Assembly: GCF_012927405.1 (NCBI RefSeq) | Contig: NZ_JABBGM010000003.1 | Location: 408,666-472,665 of the forward strand | Reading direction: 5' to 3' | DNA length: 64,000 nucleotides | Source: Novosphingobium olei | Lineage (GTDB): Bacteria > Pseudomonadota > Alphaproteobacteria > Sphingomonadales > Sphingomonadaceae | Shown here: positions 9,939 through 19,196 of the stretch, piece after piece | How the letters are laid out: the number at the start of each line of letters is the position of its first letter | Position numbering within the stretch: position 1 is the stretch's first letter | Position numbers and translations under genes: made by a program | The notes under the pieces: model-generated | What the model saw: the letters and a program-made list of their open reading frames with translations, nothing else | What the model was told of the DNA's origin: nothing | The model's database searches: none

Positions 9939-11690
9939 TCAGGGCCGCAGCGAAGCGCGGCGGGCAATGCCGTCCGCAATATGCAGCAGGTGGGTGTGGT
10001 GGATTTCCAGCGCGTCATCGTGGACCACGCTGATCAGGGTTAGGCCCGGCAGCGCTTGCAGCACGGCGGAATAGGCCAGCGCCGCATTGCCCGCATCGAG
10101 CGCGCTGGTCGCCTCGTCCATCACGAGCATGTCCGGGCGGTGCAGAAGCACCCGGATGAAGGCAAGCCGCTGCTGTTCGCCGGGGGAGAGCACGTCGGTC
10201 CAGGGGGCCACCTCGTCCAGCCGCGCTTCGAGATGGGCAAGGTTGAAGCGGGCGAGCGCGGCGGCGAGGTCCGCTGCAGCAAAGGCATCGGCGGAGGCCG
10301 GAAAGGCCAGCGCGGCGCGCAAGGGTCCGATGGGGAAATAGGCCCGCTGCGGCAGAAACATCATGCGTTCCTGCGGCAGGTGCGCGAGGTGCCCGCTTGC
10401 CTCGGGCCAGAGCCCGGCGATGACGCGCAGCAGCGTGCTCTTGCCCGCGCCGGAGGGGCCGCGCACGACCCAGCGTTCGCCGATCTCCACCTGCCAGTCC
10501 GGCACTGTGACAAGCAGCGGGCCCGAAGGCAGCCGCACCGCCAGATCGCGGGCATGGAGGGCGGGTTCATGGCATTCGCCGATTTCCAAATCCGCCGCCG
10601 CATCGGCAGGCGGCAGGGCAAGCGCCGCATCGAAGGCGCGCAGACGGCGGATGATCGCGATCTGGGTGGCGATGCTGCCATAGGATTGCATGAACCAGCT
10701 CAGCGCCACGCTCATCTGGTTGAAGGCATTGCGGCCCTGCATCACATCGCCGATCGTCATCCGCCCGGCGAAATAGCGCGGCAGCATGAGCAGGATCGGC
10801 GTCATCGGAGTGAGCTGGCTGATTAGGCCCTGCACTACGCCAAGGTTGGTGGTGGCGAGGATCAGCCCGTGCATGTTGCGGCGCAGGGCGCTAAAACGTG
10901 CCGCCAGATTGCCCAGTTCCACCGGCTCGGCGCGGCTAAATGCGATCTGTTCGGCATTGCGGCGAACATGGATCAGCTCGAACCGGTAGTCCGCCTCGAA
11001 ATGTTGCTGGCGCATCGTGCGCGCCACGATGGGCCGGCCAACAAACACCACCAGCACCGACGTTCCCACGGCATAGACAAAGCCCCAGATCACCATATCA
11101 CCGGGGAGCACCAGAGCATGGCCCAGCACGGTGATGGTTAGCGGCGCGGAGAGGGACAGGAGCAGACCGGTGAACTGCACTAGGCTGACCACCGCGAAGG
11201 TGAAGCCGGTGACCAGCCCCAGAATGCCGCGCGACAGAAGATCGAGATCTTCGGCAATGCGCTGGTCGGGGTTGTCGAGGGTGCCGCTGCGCTCGATCCG
11301 GTAGTATCGGCGCCAGGCCATCCAGCGCGCGGTATAGTCCGCATTCAGCCAGGCCCGCCAGCGCAGCGCCAGCGTGGCGGAAAGATAGCTGGTGGCAAAC
11401 CCGACCGCGGCAAAGGCCCCGACGATCCCCGCAAAGCGGAGTAGGCTTGCGGCCAGATCGCCCTGCCGGGTCTGCAGCATGTCGAAGAAGGTCTTTTCCC
11501 ATTCGGCCATCCAAAGCCCCAGCGTGGCCGTGCCGAACTGCAGGCCGAGCAGTACGGCCAGCATCGCCCAGGCCACCGGTGCCTCGCGGCCTGACCAGAA
11601 GCCGCCGAGCAGGCGGAGCGCATGGTTCCACCTGCGGGTTGCGGCGACCGGCGCTGGCCCTTCAGGCAACGGGGAAGCGGAAGCATTCAA
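9939..11690 (-). CDS. YddA/SbmA-type ABC transporter, fused membrane and ATPase domains
   Basis: 583 residues. The N-terminal half is an SbmA/BacA-like membrane domain starting near LGGFWSGREAPVAWAML, with several transmembrane helices and the family's WRAWL/YYRIE/DNPDQRIAEDL motifs. The C-terminal half is an ABC ATPase with Walker A GPSGAGKST (about residue 413), signature LSPGEQQR and Walker B MLVMDEATSALD. SbmA and BacA import peptides such as microcins; the fused family includes YddA and some peptide or siderophore transporters. Its place between a TonB receptor (23 bases upstream) and cytoplasmic peptidases argues for moving a peptide across the inner membrane. Direction is inferred; export is possible. 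Confidence 0.88.
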   Translation of the reverse strand: MNASASPLPEGPAPVAATRRWNHALRLLGGFWSGREAPVAWAMLAVLLGLQFGTATLGLWMAEWEKTFFDMLQTRQGDLAASLLRFAGIVGAFAAVGFATSYLSATLALRWRAWLNADYTARWMAWRRYYRIERSGTLDNPDQRIAEDLDLLSRGILGLVTGFTFAVVSLVQFTGLLLSLSAPLTITVLGHALVLPGDMVIWGFVYAVGTSVLVVFVGRPIVARTMRQQHFEADYRFELIHVRRNAEQIAFSRAEPVELGNLAARFSALRRNMHGLILATTNLGVVQGLISQLTPMTPILLMLPRYFAGRMTIGDVMQGRNAFNQMSVALSWFMQSYGSIATQIAIIRRLRAFDAALALPPADAAADLEIGECHEPALHARDLAVRLPSGPLLVTVPDWQVEIGERWVVRGPSGAGKSTLLRVIAGLWPEASGHLAHLPQERMMFLPQRAYFPIGPLRAALAFPASADAFAAADLAAALARFNLAHLEARLDEVAPWTDVLSPGEQQRLAFIRVLLHRPDMLVMDEATSALDAGNAALAYSAVLQALPGLTLISVVHDDALEIHHTHLLHIADGIARRASLRP

Positions 11691-11713
11691 GGAAGTTGGT
11701 CCTCTTCAAGCGA

Positions 11714-13891
11714 TCAGAAGAAGCTGTAAGTCGCGGTGAGCGTAAACGTGCGCGGCGCTCCAAGCGGGATATAGTCGACCAATGGCGCCAGATTGTAGAG
11801 CTTGCGGTCGAACAGGTTCTTCACGCCGAGGTTCAGCTTAAGATCGCCGAGCTTGTAGTGGATATTGGCATCCACCGAGGTCTGCGCGCCGAGGAAGACC
11901 GGCGCACGGTTGTTGAAGGTTCCGGTGATCTCGAACGTGACCGGATCGAAGATCGGGTACGCGCTGCCCACGGTCCCCGCAATGCTACGCGAAAAGCCAT
12001 AGACCCCGACCGACGCGCCAAGCGACTTGAGCGGCCCCTTCTGGATTTCGTACGCGGTGAAGAAGCTGTAGCGCGTCTTCGGCTGGGCGATGACAAAATC
12101 GCTGCGTTCGAACGGGTTGGGATTGGTATACTTGTAGCTGGCCTGGCTGAAGGTGGCGGCAATGGTCCAGCCGGGCAGGATCTGGCCGTTGACGTCCGCT
12201 TCGAAGCCTTCAGCGACCAGCCCGTCGATCACCTGATAGAACGGCGGGGCAAGCGAGCCATTGACGATGCTGTTCTGCTTGTTGCGGTAGTAGGACGCAA
12301 CGATGGCCAGCTTGCGGCCGAACAGGTCGAGCTTGATCCCGCCTTCAATGTTGCGCGTGCGCTGCGGCTTGGGGATGAAGCCATCGTATTGGGCGAAATT
12401 GGGCGCATAGCCGCTGAGGAAATTGCCATAGACCGAAAGGCCGCCGACCACATCGACCACGGCGCCCGCGCTCACCGTATTGGCGGTCTGCCGCTCGTCG
12501 TTGACCGAGGAAAACTGCAGCGACGCCGCATTGAGGTGATAGCGGTTGCGACGATAGCCGGCGTAGATGTGAAACCGGTTAAACTCGATCAGATCCTGTG
12601 CATAGAGGCCGTTCTGCACAATGGTGGCAATGTTGCTGGGCGTTCCGGCTTGTTCGGGCAGGGGTAGTCCGGCAAGGCCGGCGGCGCGATCGGTGAACGG
12701 GCCGTAGAACGCACTGGCGCCGGTCAGCGTCAGCGAACGATCGCGCGAGTAGTTGTAGCCTGCCGTCAGGGCATGGGAAAACGGGCCGGTCTTGAAATTG
12801 AACCGGGCATAGGCATCCAGCGCATCATTGCGGCCCTGGCTGCCCTGCGAGAGCGGCGAATAATAGACCCCTGATGGATCGGTGAACAGCGGCTGCAGCA
12901 GGCGGATATTGACCCGGCGATTGCCATGTTCGCCGCGCGCCACCAGTGTCAGCCACGAAGCGGCCTTGTGCTCGGCATTAAAATAATAGCGCTCTGAACT
13001 GGAGCCGATGCCTTGCCCGCGCGGGCCGAGCGGATTGCCTGGATTGGCAGCGATCTGGCCGAAACCGGGTGCCTTGGGATCGACGATCTGCGTATCGACG
13101 ACATAGGTGTAAGGCGTCAGCGGGGTGAAGTTTTCGGCAATGCTTGCGCCGAGGATGATGTCGGACTTCGCATCCTTGAACCGCAGGGCCGGCGCAAAAA
13201 AGTGCTCGTTCCGCCCGGCATAGCCACCATAGTTGCGATCCGCATCGAGCCACCGGCCCACGATCCGGGCGCTGAGCTTCTTGTCCGCCGTGAGCGCGTT
13301 GGAGGCGTCCACACCAATTGCCCAGGTATCGAAGCTGCCGTATTCTCCGTTCACGTCGAGGATGGGGTCGGCGCTTGGCCGCTTGGTCACGAGGTTGACG
13401 GTGCCGCCAAGGCTGTCCGCACCTGAAAGGATGGCAGAAGGCCCTTTGAGCACCTCGATGCGCTCAAGATTGTCTACCGGTTGCAGCGCGGTCAGCGAGC
13501 CGGAGAGGCCGTTGCTCAGTCCGGTGGCACCGAAGCCGCGCACCGAAATGCTGGGTACGCCCTGCACATTGCCGAAGCTCGCCGTGGTGCCGCTGACATT
13601 GCGCAGCGCCTCGGTGACCGACTGAACCTGCTGTTCCTTGAGCAGCGCGCTGGTGACGACAGTGGTCGACTGGGGCAGCGTGCGCAGACCCTTGCCGGTG
13701 CGATCCGATGAAGCCGCCTTGTCGACCTTGAGGTTGATCTCGGCCTCGTCGCGCTTGGCTGTCACAACGATCTGGGCGTCCGGAGCAGCGGTTTCCTCCG
13801 CCTGCGCGACCGACGGCAGAATGGCACCGCCCGCGATCATTCCCAGCGCCGAGGCCCCCCGCACAAGCTCAACAAGACGCAATTTCCCCAT
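11714..13891 (-). CDS. TonB-dependent siderophore-type receptor without a signalling domain
   Basis: 725 residues. A signal peptide ends at PSVAQA, a TonB box-like IVVTAKRDE follows at once, then the plug (LPQSTTVVTSALLKEQQ, VRGFGATG, EVLKGPSAILSG, GGTVNLVTKRP) and a 22-strand type barrel ending in the aromatic TATYSFF. The plug features are those of ferric-siderophore receptors (TIGR01783-like). There is no N-terminal STN domain, so it cannot signal in the classical FecA manner. It lies downstream of the sigma factor and FecR-like genes in the same operon. The substrate is unknown; a metal-peptide complex would fit the neighbours. Confidence 0.9.
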   Translation of the reverse strand: MGKLRLVELVRGASALGMIAGGAILPSVAQAEETAAPDAQIVVTAKRDEAEINLKVDKAASSDRTGKGLRTLPQSTTVVTSALLKEQQVQSVTEALRNVSGTTASFGNVQGVPSISVRGFGATGLSNGLSGSLTALQPVDNLERIEVLKGPSAILSGADSLGGTVNLVTKRPSADPILDVNGEYGSFDTWAIGVDASNALTADKKLSARIVGRWLDADRNYGGYAGRNEHFFAPALRFKDAKSDIILGASIAENFTPLTPYTYVVDTQIVDPKAPGFGQIAANPGNPLGPRGQGIGSSSERYYFNAEHKAASWLTLVARGEHGNRRVNIRLLQPLFTDPSGVYYSPLSQGSQGRNDALDAYARFNFKTGPFSHALTAGYNYSRDRSLTLTGASAFYGPFTDRAAGLAGLPLPEQAGTPSNIATIVQNGLYAQDLIEFNRFHIYAGYRRNRYHLNAASLQFSSVNDERQTANTVSAGAVVDVVGGLSVYGNFLSGYAPNFAQYDGFIPKPQRTRNIEGGIKLDLFGRKLAIVASYYRNKQNSIVNGSLAPPFYQVIDGLVAEGFEADVNGQILPGWTIAATFSQASYKYTNPNPFERSDFVIAQPKTRYSFFTAYEIQKGPLKSLGASVGVYGFSRSIAGTVGSAYPIFDPVTFEITGTFNNRAPVFLGAQTSVDANIHYKLGDLKLNLGVKNLFDRKLYNLAPLVDYIPLGAPRTFTLTATYSFF

Positions 13892-14017
13892 CGTACCGCC
13901 CTTCCTGATCGGCCATGGCCGCTGTCAGCCACACCACTTGATGACGGCATGACGCAGCGCGGCAGCAGATGCTCAGCAAGAAATTTGCAATAGTTGGAAG
14001 CCGCCTCGCGGCGGCGA

Positions 14018-14386
14018 TCATCCGGCCAGGCGCAGGAGCACCGCCGCGAGCCCGGCGACAGCGAGGCCGAGCGCAACCGCCCCGACGAGCCACGCCCGGC
14101 GCAGCGGCCGCCGAAACCGCCTCCAGCGTTGCTGGCTGGCCCGGCCATAGGCCTGCAGAGCCTCTGCCCGCAGTTCGGCGATTTCCGGCTGAAGGCCCTG
14201 GTTCTCTAGATCCCACCACGAGATCATCGCATTCTGGAACAGGCGCTGGTGCGACGGATCCTGCTCGAACCAGCGGATCAGTTCGACCTCGCCAGCCTCG
14301 TCCAGCCGCCCTTCGACATGCAGGATCATGAAATCCACCGCAATTTCGGCAGCCGTGCGGCTTTCCTGCGGTTTCAGCTGTGCCAT
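14018..14386 (-). CDS. Very short FecR-like anti-sigma protein (DUF4880 plus one TM helix)
   Basis: 122 residues. The N-terminal DUF4880 region (AAEIAVDFMILHVEGRLDEA..., WFEQDPSHQRLFQNA) is the cytoplasmic sigma-binding part of FecR proteins. It is followed by basic residues and one transmembrane helix (WLVGAVALGLAVAGLAAVLL), and the protein ends about five residues later. Full FecR proteins run to about 320 residues with a periplasmic domain that contacts the receptor; here that domain is absent and no continuation is visible in the 127 bases before the receptor gene. It overlaps the sigma gene by 13 bases, so the pair is coupled. Confidence 0.8.
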   Translation of the reverse strand: MAQLKPQESRTAAEIAVDFMILHVEGRLDEAGEVELIRWFEQDPSHQRLFQNAMISWWDLENQGLQPEIAELRAEALQAYGRASQQRWRRFRRPLRRAWLVGAVALGLAVAGLAAVLLRLAG

Positions 14387-14910
14387 TGATTGTTTTCCTT
14401 CAGGGCGATGATAGCCCGCATGGCATTGGCAATGTGTTTCTCGACCGCGCTGACCGAAATGCCGAACGCATCGGCAATGTCGCGGCGCGGCATTCCCTCG
14501 AGGCGATAGAGCACGAAGATCACCCGGGTCCGCTCGGGCAAGGCCCGCAAGGCCCCGGCCACGTTAGCGAGGTTCTGCCGCCCCGCCAGAATGCGCTCCG
14601 GATCGCGCCGCTCCACATCCCAACGCTCGGAGTCCGCGAGAATGGCCTCACGATACGAAGCCCTGACCGCATCACGGCGCGCCCGGTCTCGCAGCAGATT
14701 GGCCGCAATCGTGAACACATAGGAATCGGGCCGTTCGATCTGCCCTTCAGGCAGATCGCAGACCCGCACGATCACTTCCTGCGCCAGTTCTTCAGCTTCG
14801 ACTCCATTGCCGATCCGGCGGCGAAAGAAGGTACAAAGCGCACCGCGATAGCGGGCATCCAGTTCTTCCGTCCAGGAGCCGGGCAAAGAGGATGTTCGCT
14901 GCTGCATCAT
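14374..14910 (-). CDS. FecI-like ECF RNA polymerase sigma factor
   Basis: 178 residues with sigma-70 region 2 (LAQEVIVRVCDL, PDSYVFTIAANLLRD) and region 4 (LPERTRVIFVLYRLEGMPRRDIADAFGISVSAVEKHI), the pattern of iron-transport ECF sigma factors. It should direct transcription of the following genes, including the TonB receptor, under control of the overlapping FecR-like protein. It lies 52 bases downstream of the M3 peptidase gene, which may give it a shared upstream promoter or its own. The start at 14910 is the first ATG of a doublet (MMQQR). Confidence 0.93.
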   Translation of the reverse strand: MMQQRTSSLPGSWTEELDARYRGALCTFFRRRIGNGVEAEELAQEVIVRVCDLPEGQIERPDSYVFTIAANLLRDRARRDAVRASYREAILADSERWDVERRDPERILAGRQNLANVAGALRALPERTRVIFVLYRLEGMPRRDIADAFGISVSAVEKHIANAMRAIIALKENNQWHS

Positions 14911-14962
14911 ATCTCTAGGACGCGGAGCGGAGCCGGATGCTCAGCCTGCCGCAACCGATTTC

Positions 14963-16981
14963 TTACGCGGCAATGCCCCAGCTTTCCAGCAAGGGCCCGT
15001 TTTCCGGCTCACGCCCACGAAAAGCGATGAAATTGTCGATCGCCGCGCGCGATCCGCCTTTGGCGAGCACTTCGTCGCGGAACCTTGCGCCGAGCTTTGC
15101 GCGGTCGGCGCCCGGCTCCTCGAACGCCCCATAGGCATCGGCAGAGAGCCGCTCGGCCCAGAGGTAGGAGTAGTAGCCCGCCGCATACCCGCCCGAGAAG
15201 ATATGGTTGAAGGCATGGCCGAAGCGATGCCATTCGGGATAGGTGATCACCGCCACCTCGGTGCGTACTGCATCGAGCACCCTCTGCGAGTCGGGCGCAT
15301 TGCCGCCGCCCGCTGCGCGGTGGAGGCGCAAGTCAAAGAGTGCGAACTCGGTCTGGCGCAGCAAGGCCATGGCGGAGAGGAAGTTCTTCGCGCCCAGCAT
15401 CCGGGCAATCAGCGCGTCAGAGAGCGGTTCGCCGGTCTCCTCGTGCGCGGAAGCCGCCTTGAGCGTCGCGGGCTCCCACGCGAAGTTTTCAAGGAACTGG
15501 CTGGGCAATTCCACCGCATCCCATTCCACGCCCGAAATGCCCGCCACACTCGGCAAATCGACCGGGCTCAGCAGGTGGTGCAGGCAATGGCCCATCTCGT
15601 GGAACAGGGTCACCATATCGGCATGGGTGATCGTGGCCACCTGGCCGGGCGCGGCGGGCGAAAAGTTGCAGACCAGATAGGCGACCGGCCACACCGCGCC
15701 GCTCTCTGCGCGCGGGCGGCAGACATCCATCCACGCCCCGCCGCGCTTGCCCTCACGCGCGAAGAAATCGGCATAAAGCGCAGCCACCGGCTGCTCGCTC
15801 CCCTTATGGTGCAACGTGAAATGGCGCACGTCCCGGTGCCAAACGGGCGCATGGCCCTCGTGAAACTCCACGCCGAACAATTCCCCCACCAGCGCGAAGA
15901 GCGCCGACAGCACACGATCCAGCGGCAAGTGGCGGCGAATCTCGCCGCTGTCGATCGTATGAAGCGCCTGCCGCATCCGTTCGCTGACAAAGCCGATATC
16001 CCACGGCTCCAGGTCGGCAAGGCCAAGCTCCTGCGCCGCGTAAGCGCGCAGGCTCGCCATGTCCTGCTCCGCGCGCGGACGCGCGGCCTGTGCAAGGCCG
16101 GTGAGGAAGCTCTCCACCTCGTCGCCATCGCGCGCCATCTTGCTTGCCAGCGAGACGGCGACGGGGTCGTCATACCCCAGCATCAGCGCCGCATGGCCGC
16201 GTAGCAAGAGCAGCTCGCGCATCCGCTCCGAATTGTCGAACCGTCCGGCCAATGGTCCCTGATCCGAAGCCCGCGTGTTGTAGGCGGCATAGACCTCGCG
16301 CCGCAGGTCACGATCGTGTGCGTGGGTCAGCACCGCCATCACGCTTGGCGCGTGCAGACTGATCCGCCAGCCCGCTAATCCGGCCTGCCGTGCCGCTTCT
16401 GCCATGCCCTGCCGGTCGGCTTCAGGAATGCCGTCAAGCCGCGCCGCGTCGGCAATGTCGAGCGTCCAGCCCTGTGTCGCATCGAGCACGGCGTTGGAAA
16501 ACGCGGTGGAAAGCCGGCTGCGCGTCATCATGTTGTCGGTAAAGCGGGCAGCGGTCTCCCCATCGAGCGCCACGCCCGAAAGCTCGAACTCCTGCAAGGC
16601 GAGCGCCACCGCGCGGCGGCTGGCGCTGTCGAGCGCCGCCAGATCGATTGCCGCCATCGCCTGATAGAGCGTCTTGTCCTGCCCCACCGCGCTCAAATGC
16701 GCATCGATGATCGGCTGCGCCTCGGCATGGGCCGCGCGCAGTTCGGGCGAATTGGTCACCGCGAGCAGATGCGCCACCACGCCCCATACCCGCGACAGCG
16801 CCACATCGGCCAGATCTTTGGCCGCCAGCAGCCCCGGATCGCCCGCCATCGCTACACACTGGCGCATGGCTTTGGCATGGGCCGCCACGGCGGACGTGAC
16901 CGCCGGTACAACATGCTCGGGCCGGATCGCGGCATATTCCGGTAGATCCGTCGGGGCGAGGAGGGGATTGGCTTCAGTCAT
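14963..16981 (-). CDS. M3 family metallopeptidase (oligopeptidase A/dipeptidyl carboxypeptidase type)
   Basis: About 672 residues, cytoplasmic, with no signal peptide. The zinc site HEMGH (about residue 460, in FHEMGHCLHHLL) and a downstream glutamate helix (VEWDAVELPSQFLENF) are those of M3 thimet-type oligopeptidases. The C-terminal YYSYLWAERLSAD motif of substrate-binding tyrosines is also present. The start MTEANPLLAP at 16981 matches the family's usual N-terminus; an ATG at 17029 has a better purine-rich stretch (GAGG) but adds an odd leader. It degrades small peptides. As first gene of the minus-strand run it may process peptide delivered by the transporter. Confidence 0.9.
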   Translation of the reverse strand: MTEANPLLAPTDLPEYAAIRPEHVVPAVTSAVAAHAKAMRQCVAMAGDPGLLAAKDLADVALSRVWGVVAHLLAVTNSPELRAAHAEAQPIIDAHLSAVGQDKTLYQAMAAIDLAALDSASRRAVALALQEFELSGVALDGETAARFTDNMMTRSRLSTAFSNAVLDATQGWTLDIADAARLDGIPEADRQGMAEAARQAGLAGWRISLHAPSVMAVLTHAHDRDLRREVYAAYNTRASDQGPLAGRFDNSERMRELLLLRGHAALMLGYDDPVAVSLASKMARDGDEVESFLTGLAQAARPRAEQDMASLRAYAAQELGLADLEPWDIGFVSERMRQALHTIDSGEIRRHLPLDRVLSALFALVGELFGVEFHEGHAPVWHRDVRHFTLHHKGSEQPVAALYADFFAREGKRGGAWMDVCRPRAESGAVWPVAYLVCNFSPAAPGQVATITHADMVTLFHEMGHCLHHLLSPVDLPSVAGISGVEWDAVELPSQFLENFAWEPATLKAASAHEETGEPLSDALIARMLGAKNFLSAMALLRQTEFALFDLRLHRAAGGGNAPDSQRVLDAVRTEVAVITYPEWHRFGHAFNHIFSGGYAAGYYSYLWAERLSADAYGAFEEPGADRAKLGARFRDEVLAKGGSRAAIDNFIAFRGREPENGPLLESWGIAA

Positions 16982-17029
16982 AATCAAGTCCGACAGCAGA
17001 GGGCTACGCCCAGGCGGAAGACGCGCCAT

Positions 17030-17992
17030 CTAGCGCGAACCTCACTTTCAAGCGAACATCACCAACGAACGATCTGTTGCAACTACGCGGGAGTGTTAAG
17101 TGTGCGCAATCCGGTTTGATCGACGCTCTAAAGAGAAGGTCACAATCGCCAATGCGTTGCCGACACCGACCAGCGGTGGAGGTCCACGCTGTTGCGGCGA
17201 AAGACACCACAAGAGCTCCGCATCCGTTCAAAAGGGGCTAGCCGTTGCGATGACTTCGTCATACATAATACGATCCGAAATCAGCTTCGCCAGCGCACGT
17301 CCAGGTTGCGAAACATCATTCCACTCCATAGCGGAAAGGCGACATGGACAACTTAAAAACCAGCTAAGCAGCGCCAGCAATTAGGCATGAATTTAGTTCC
17401 CGAACGGAAACTAGGGCTACCTTCGCAAGTGGTGTGCTTTTCAAGCACAATCGCCCAAATTGGTTGTTACAAAGTGCCTTAGAAGCGACTGGTTTGCAGC
17501 GAGTTTCTCTCTGCTGGCAGGGTCAAAGGGCATCTACAACCGAAAATGGCTATTTGGTCCCCATTTCCGAACAAACATAGCACATGGCGGTTCATGAGCC
17601 TCGCGAACAGACCCAAATCCCCACTGCTCAAATGCCGCGCTGGGACGTAGAATCCGCCGGAATTCATTTGCATATACCGATGGGCATTGACGTTGAGTTA
17701 CGGGGTCGGGGAATGCAGTTTAAAACCGGCTTGACCGGCACACCCTACTCTATATATACTTTATGGTTTTAATCAGATTCCTCGGCAGTCTACCTCATCG
17801 GATCGACGATCTAGGCAGCTATAGGCATAGTAGCGCATTGGTTCATGTTTGACGCTAGCCACGTTACAAACGACGTAGCCCAAGTCGCTCTCCGTGGGCA
17901 GAATCACCAAAAGAGTATCGGCCCTAGATCTCGGTTGAAGGATCAGATAACTGCCCAGCCCCTGTGTCCGCTTAAAAGGAATTCAAGCTCGG
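17030..17992. other. Gene-free stretch of about 960 bases
   Basis: No convincing coding frame on either strand, no tRNA and no clear IS ends. It is less GC-rich than the flanks and separates the peptide operon from the TonB-receptor fragment. The promoter of the M3-led operon should lie at its left edge, but I could not point to a specific -35/-10. Confidence 0.6.
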
Positions 17993-18523
17993 GCAATCGG
18001 CAGAATCAGAGCAGGAAGCGCGCCGTTACTCGGACCTGACGCGGTTCGACCGGATGGATATACCGGTCATCGATCTCGCCCGCCGGTTCACCGCGCAGCC
18101 GTGACGCATAGAAGTAAGTTATGTCGGGATCGCGGGCATTGAAGAGATTGAGTAAATCAATCCCAAGGCGGAGTCGTCCAGCCTCGCGGTAGACGCCAAG
18201 GTTCATCAACGTCGTAGCATCTGACTTCTGCGAATTGTCCTCGATCAGCGGCGCGCTGGCAAAATGACGGATACGCAATGTGGCGGTAAGCGATGGGGTC
18301 ATCGAGGCACTGATGCCGCCGCCCAGCACGAACGGCGTGGCACCGGGGATGAAGGCTTGGCCCGGTGCTGCACCACGAAAGCGCGCGCGGGTATATGCAG
18401 CGGTGCCATCCACCGTCACGCCGGGCAGAGGCCGCCAGAACAGGGCAAACTCGGCTCCAAACCGGCGCGATGCATCGTTGGGTTCGGTGCTTCCGGCATC
18501 ACCCACGAAGACCAATTCGGAAG
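17993..18523 (-). repeat. Left copy of a 530-bp direct repeat (TonB receptor 3' end)
   Basis: Base-by-base reading shows this stretch matches 34204-34735 in the same orientation with about a dozen substitutions and no indel that I could see (roughly 98% identity). Homology ends abruptly at 18523, inside the receptor coding sequence, and a few bases beyond its stop on the other side. The two copies are about 16.2 kb apart. Confidence 0.9.
18006..18523 (-). pseudogene. C-terminal fragment of a TonB-dependent receptor
   Basis: About the last 165-170 residues of a TonB receptor barrel (MVFVGDAGSTEPNDASRRF ... RVTARFLL). It has no signal peptide, plug or start of its own and is nearly identical to the C-terminus of the complete receptor at 34217-36247. 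At 18523 it is fused to unrelated DNA. It is non-functional, a scar of duplication, insertion or recombination. Confidence 0.9.
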
Positions 18524-18524
18524 A

Positions 18525-18893
18525 ACAAACGCCCGATGGCGAATCCCGGTTTCCGTGATTGTCCAGATTTGTGCCCGCACCCTCCAGGAAGCGGTCCTTG
18601 AAGGCAAGCTCGAGACATCAGCCCGTCCGCTCACAGGCGGTAAACCCGTCCTACTCAGGCCCCTGCATTGGGAAACCGACACCCCAGTCCCGCGCATGGC
18701 AAGTCGTTGCCTGAAACTCGATGACTGGTGCAATGTCCTGGCGACCTCAACCCACCGGATCTTCGTCAATCGTAATGACGTTGAGGAATTCCTCGCATCG
18801 TTCATGACGCAGGACGAGATCTACGATGCCGTCGGAGCCAGCGCCCGCGCGAGAAAGCGAGCTGTCGAAGTGCTGCCAGTCTCGACATCCTGA
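18525..18893 (+). pseudogene. 5'-truncated unknown island protein
   Basis: From the junction with the receptor fragment an open frame runs about 120 residues to TGA 18891-18893, with protein-like composition (IPVSVIVQICARTLQEAV, LKLDDWCNVLATSTHRIFV, VEEFLASFMTQDEIYDAV). It is in the same frame as the AlpA-like segment just after it. The 5' end is lost at the junction. I do not recognise the family. Such small proteins often precede AlpA-type regulators in integrative elements. Confidence 0.45.
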
Positions 18894-19196
18894 AACCGAA
18901 AGAAGGCTTCGCCGAAGCAGCAGGTCCCACATGCAGCGACCGCCGCATCACTGGCTAAGTTACAATCTGAGCCAGCTGCGATCGATCGAACGGTCGAGCA
19001 GTCCGAAGAAGCTATCCTGCGCCGTCCTGAAGTTCTCAGCCGGATCGGGGTTTCTCAATCCACTCTCGCCAACATGATCAAGGCTGGCACCTTTCCCAAG
19101 CGAATCCCGATCGGCCCTCGCGCGGTGGGCTGGTATGCAAGCCAGATAGCGGAGTGTATGGAAAAAGGGCTGAAGCGGCAAAAAACTGACGGTTAA
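18894..19196 (+). pseudogene. AlpA-like excisionase/regulator remnant
   Basis: The frame reads EEAILRRPEVLSRIGVSQ, STLANMIKAGTFPKRIP, IGPRAVGWYASQIAEC and ends QKTDG-stop at 19194. This is the winged-helix AlpA/MerR-like fold of prophage CP4-57 regulators, where LxRxxVLxxIGxS and a final WxxxxI..W are usual (the last W is Cys here). No ATG, GTG or TTG start lies in frame between the previous stop (18891) and the conserved domain, so it may be decayed or may have been fused to the upstream frame. AlpA proteins activate integrase genes or excision. Confidence 0.6.

Noticed and set aside
5611..16981. A lasso-peptide biosynthetic cluster, suggested by the S9 peptidase with TonB receptor and FecI/FecR
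   Set aside because: No precursor peptide, B1/B2 leader-peptidase or asparagine-synthetase-like cyclase is visible. An import and breakdown role fits better.
18264..18524. Extension of the plus-strand unknown frame leftwards to a start at 18264
   Set aside because: That part is antisense to the duplicated TonB fragment. The protein-like composition only begins after the junction at 18523.
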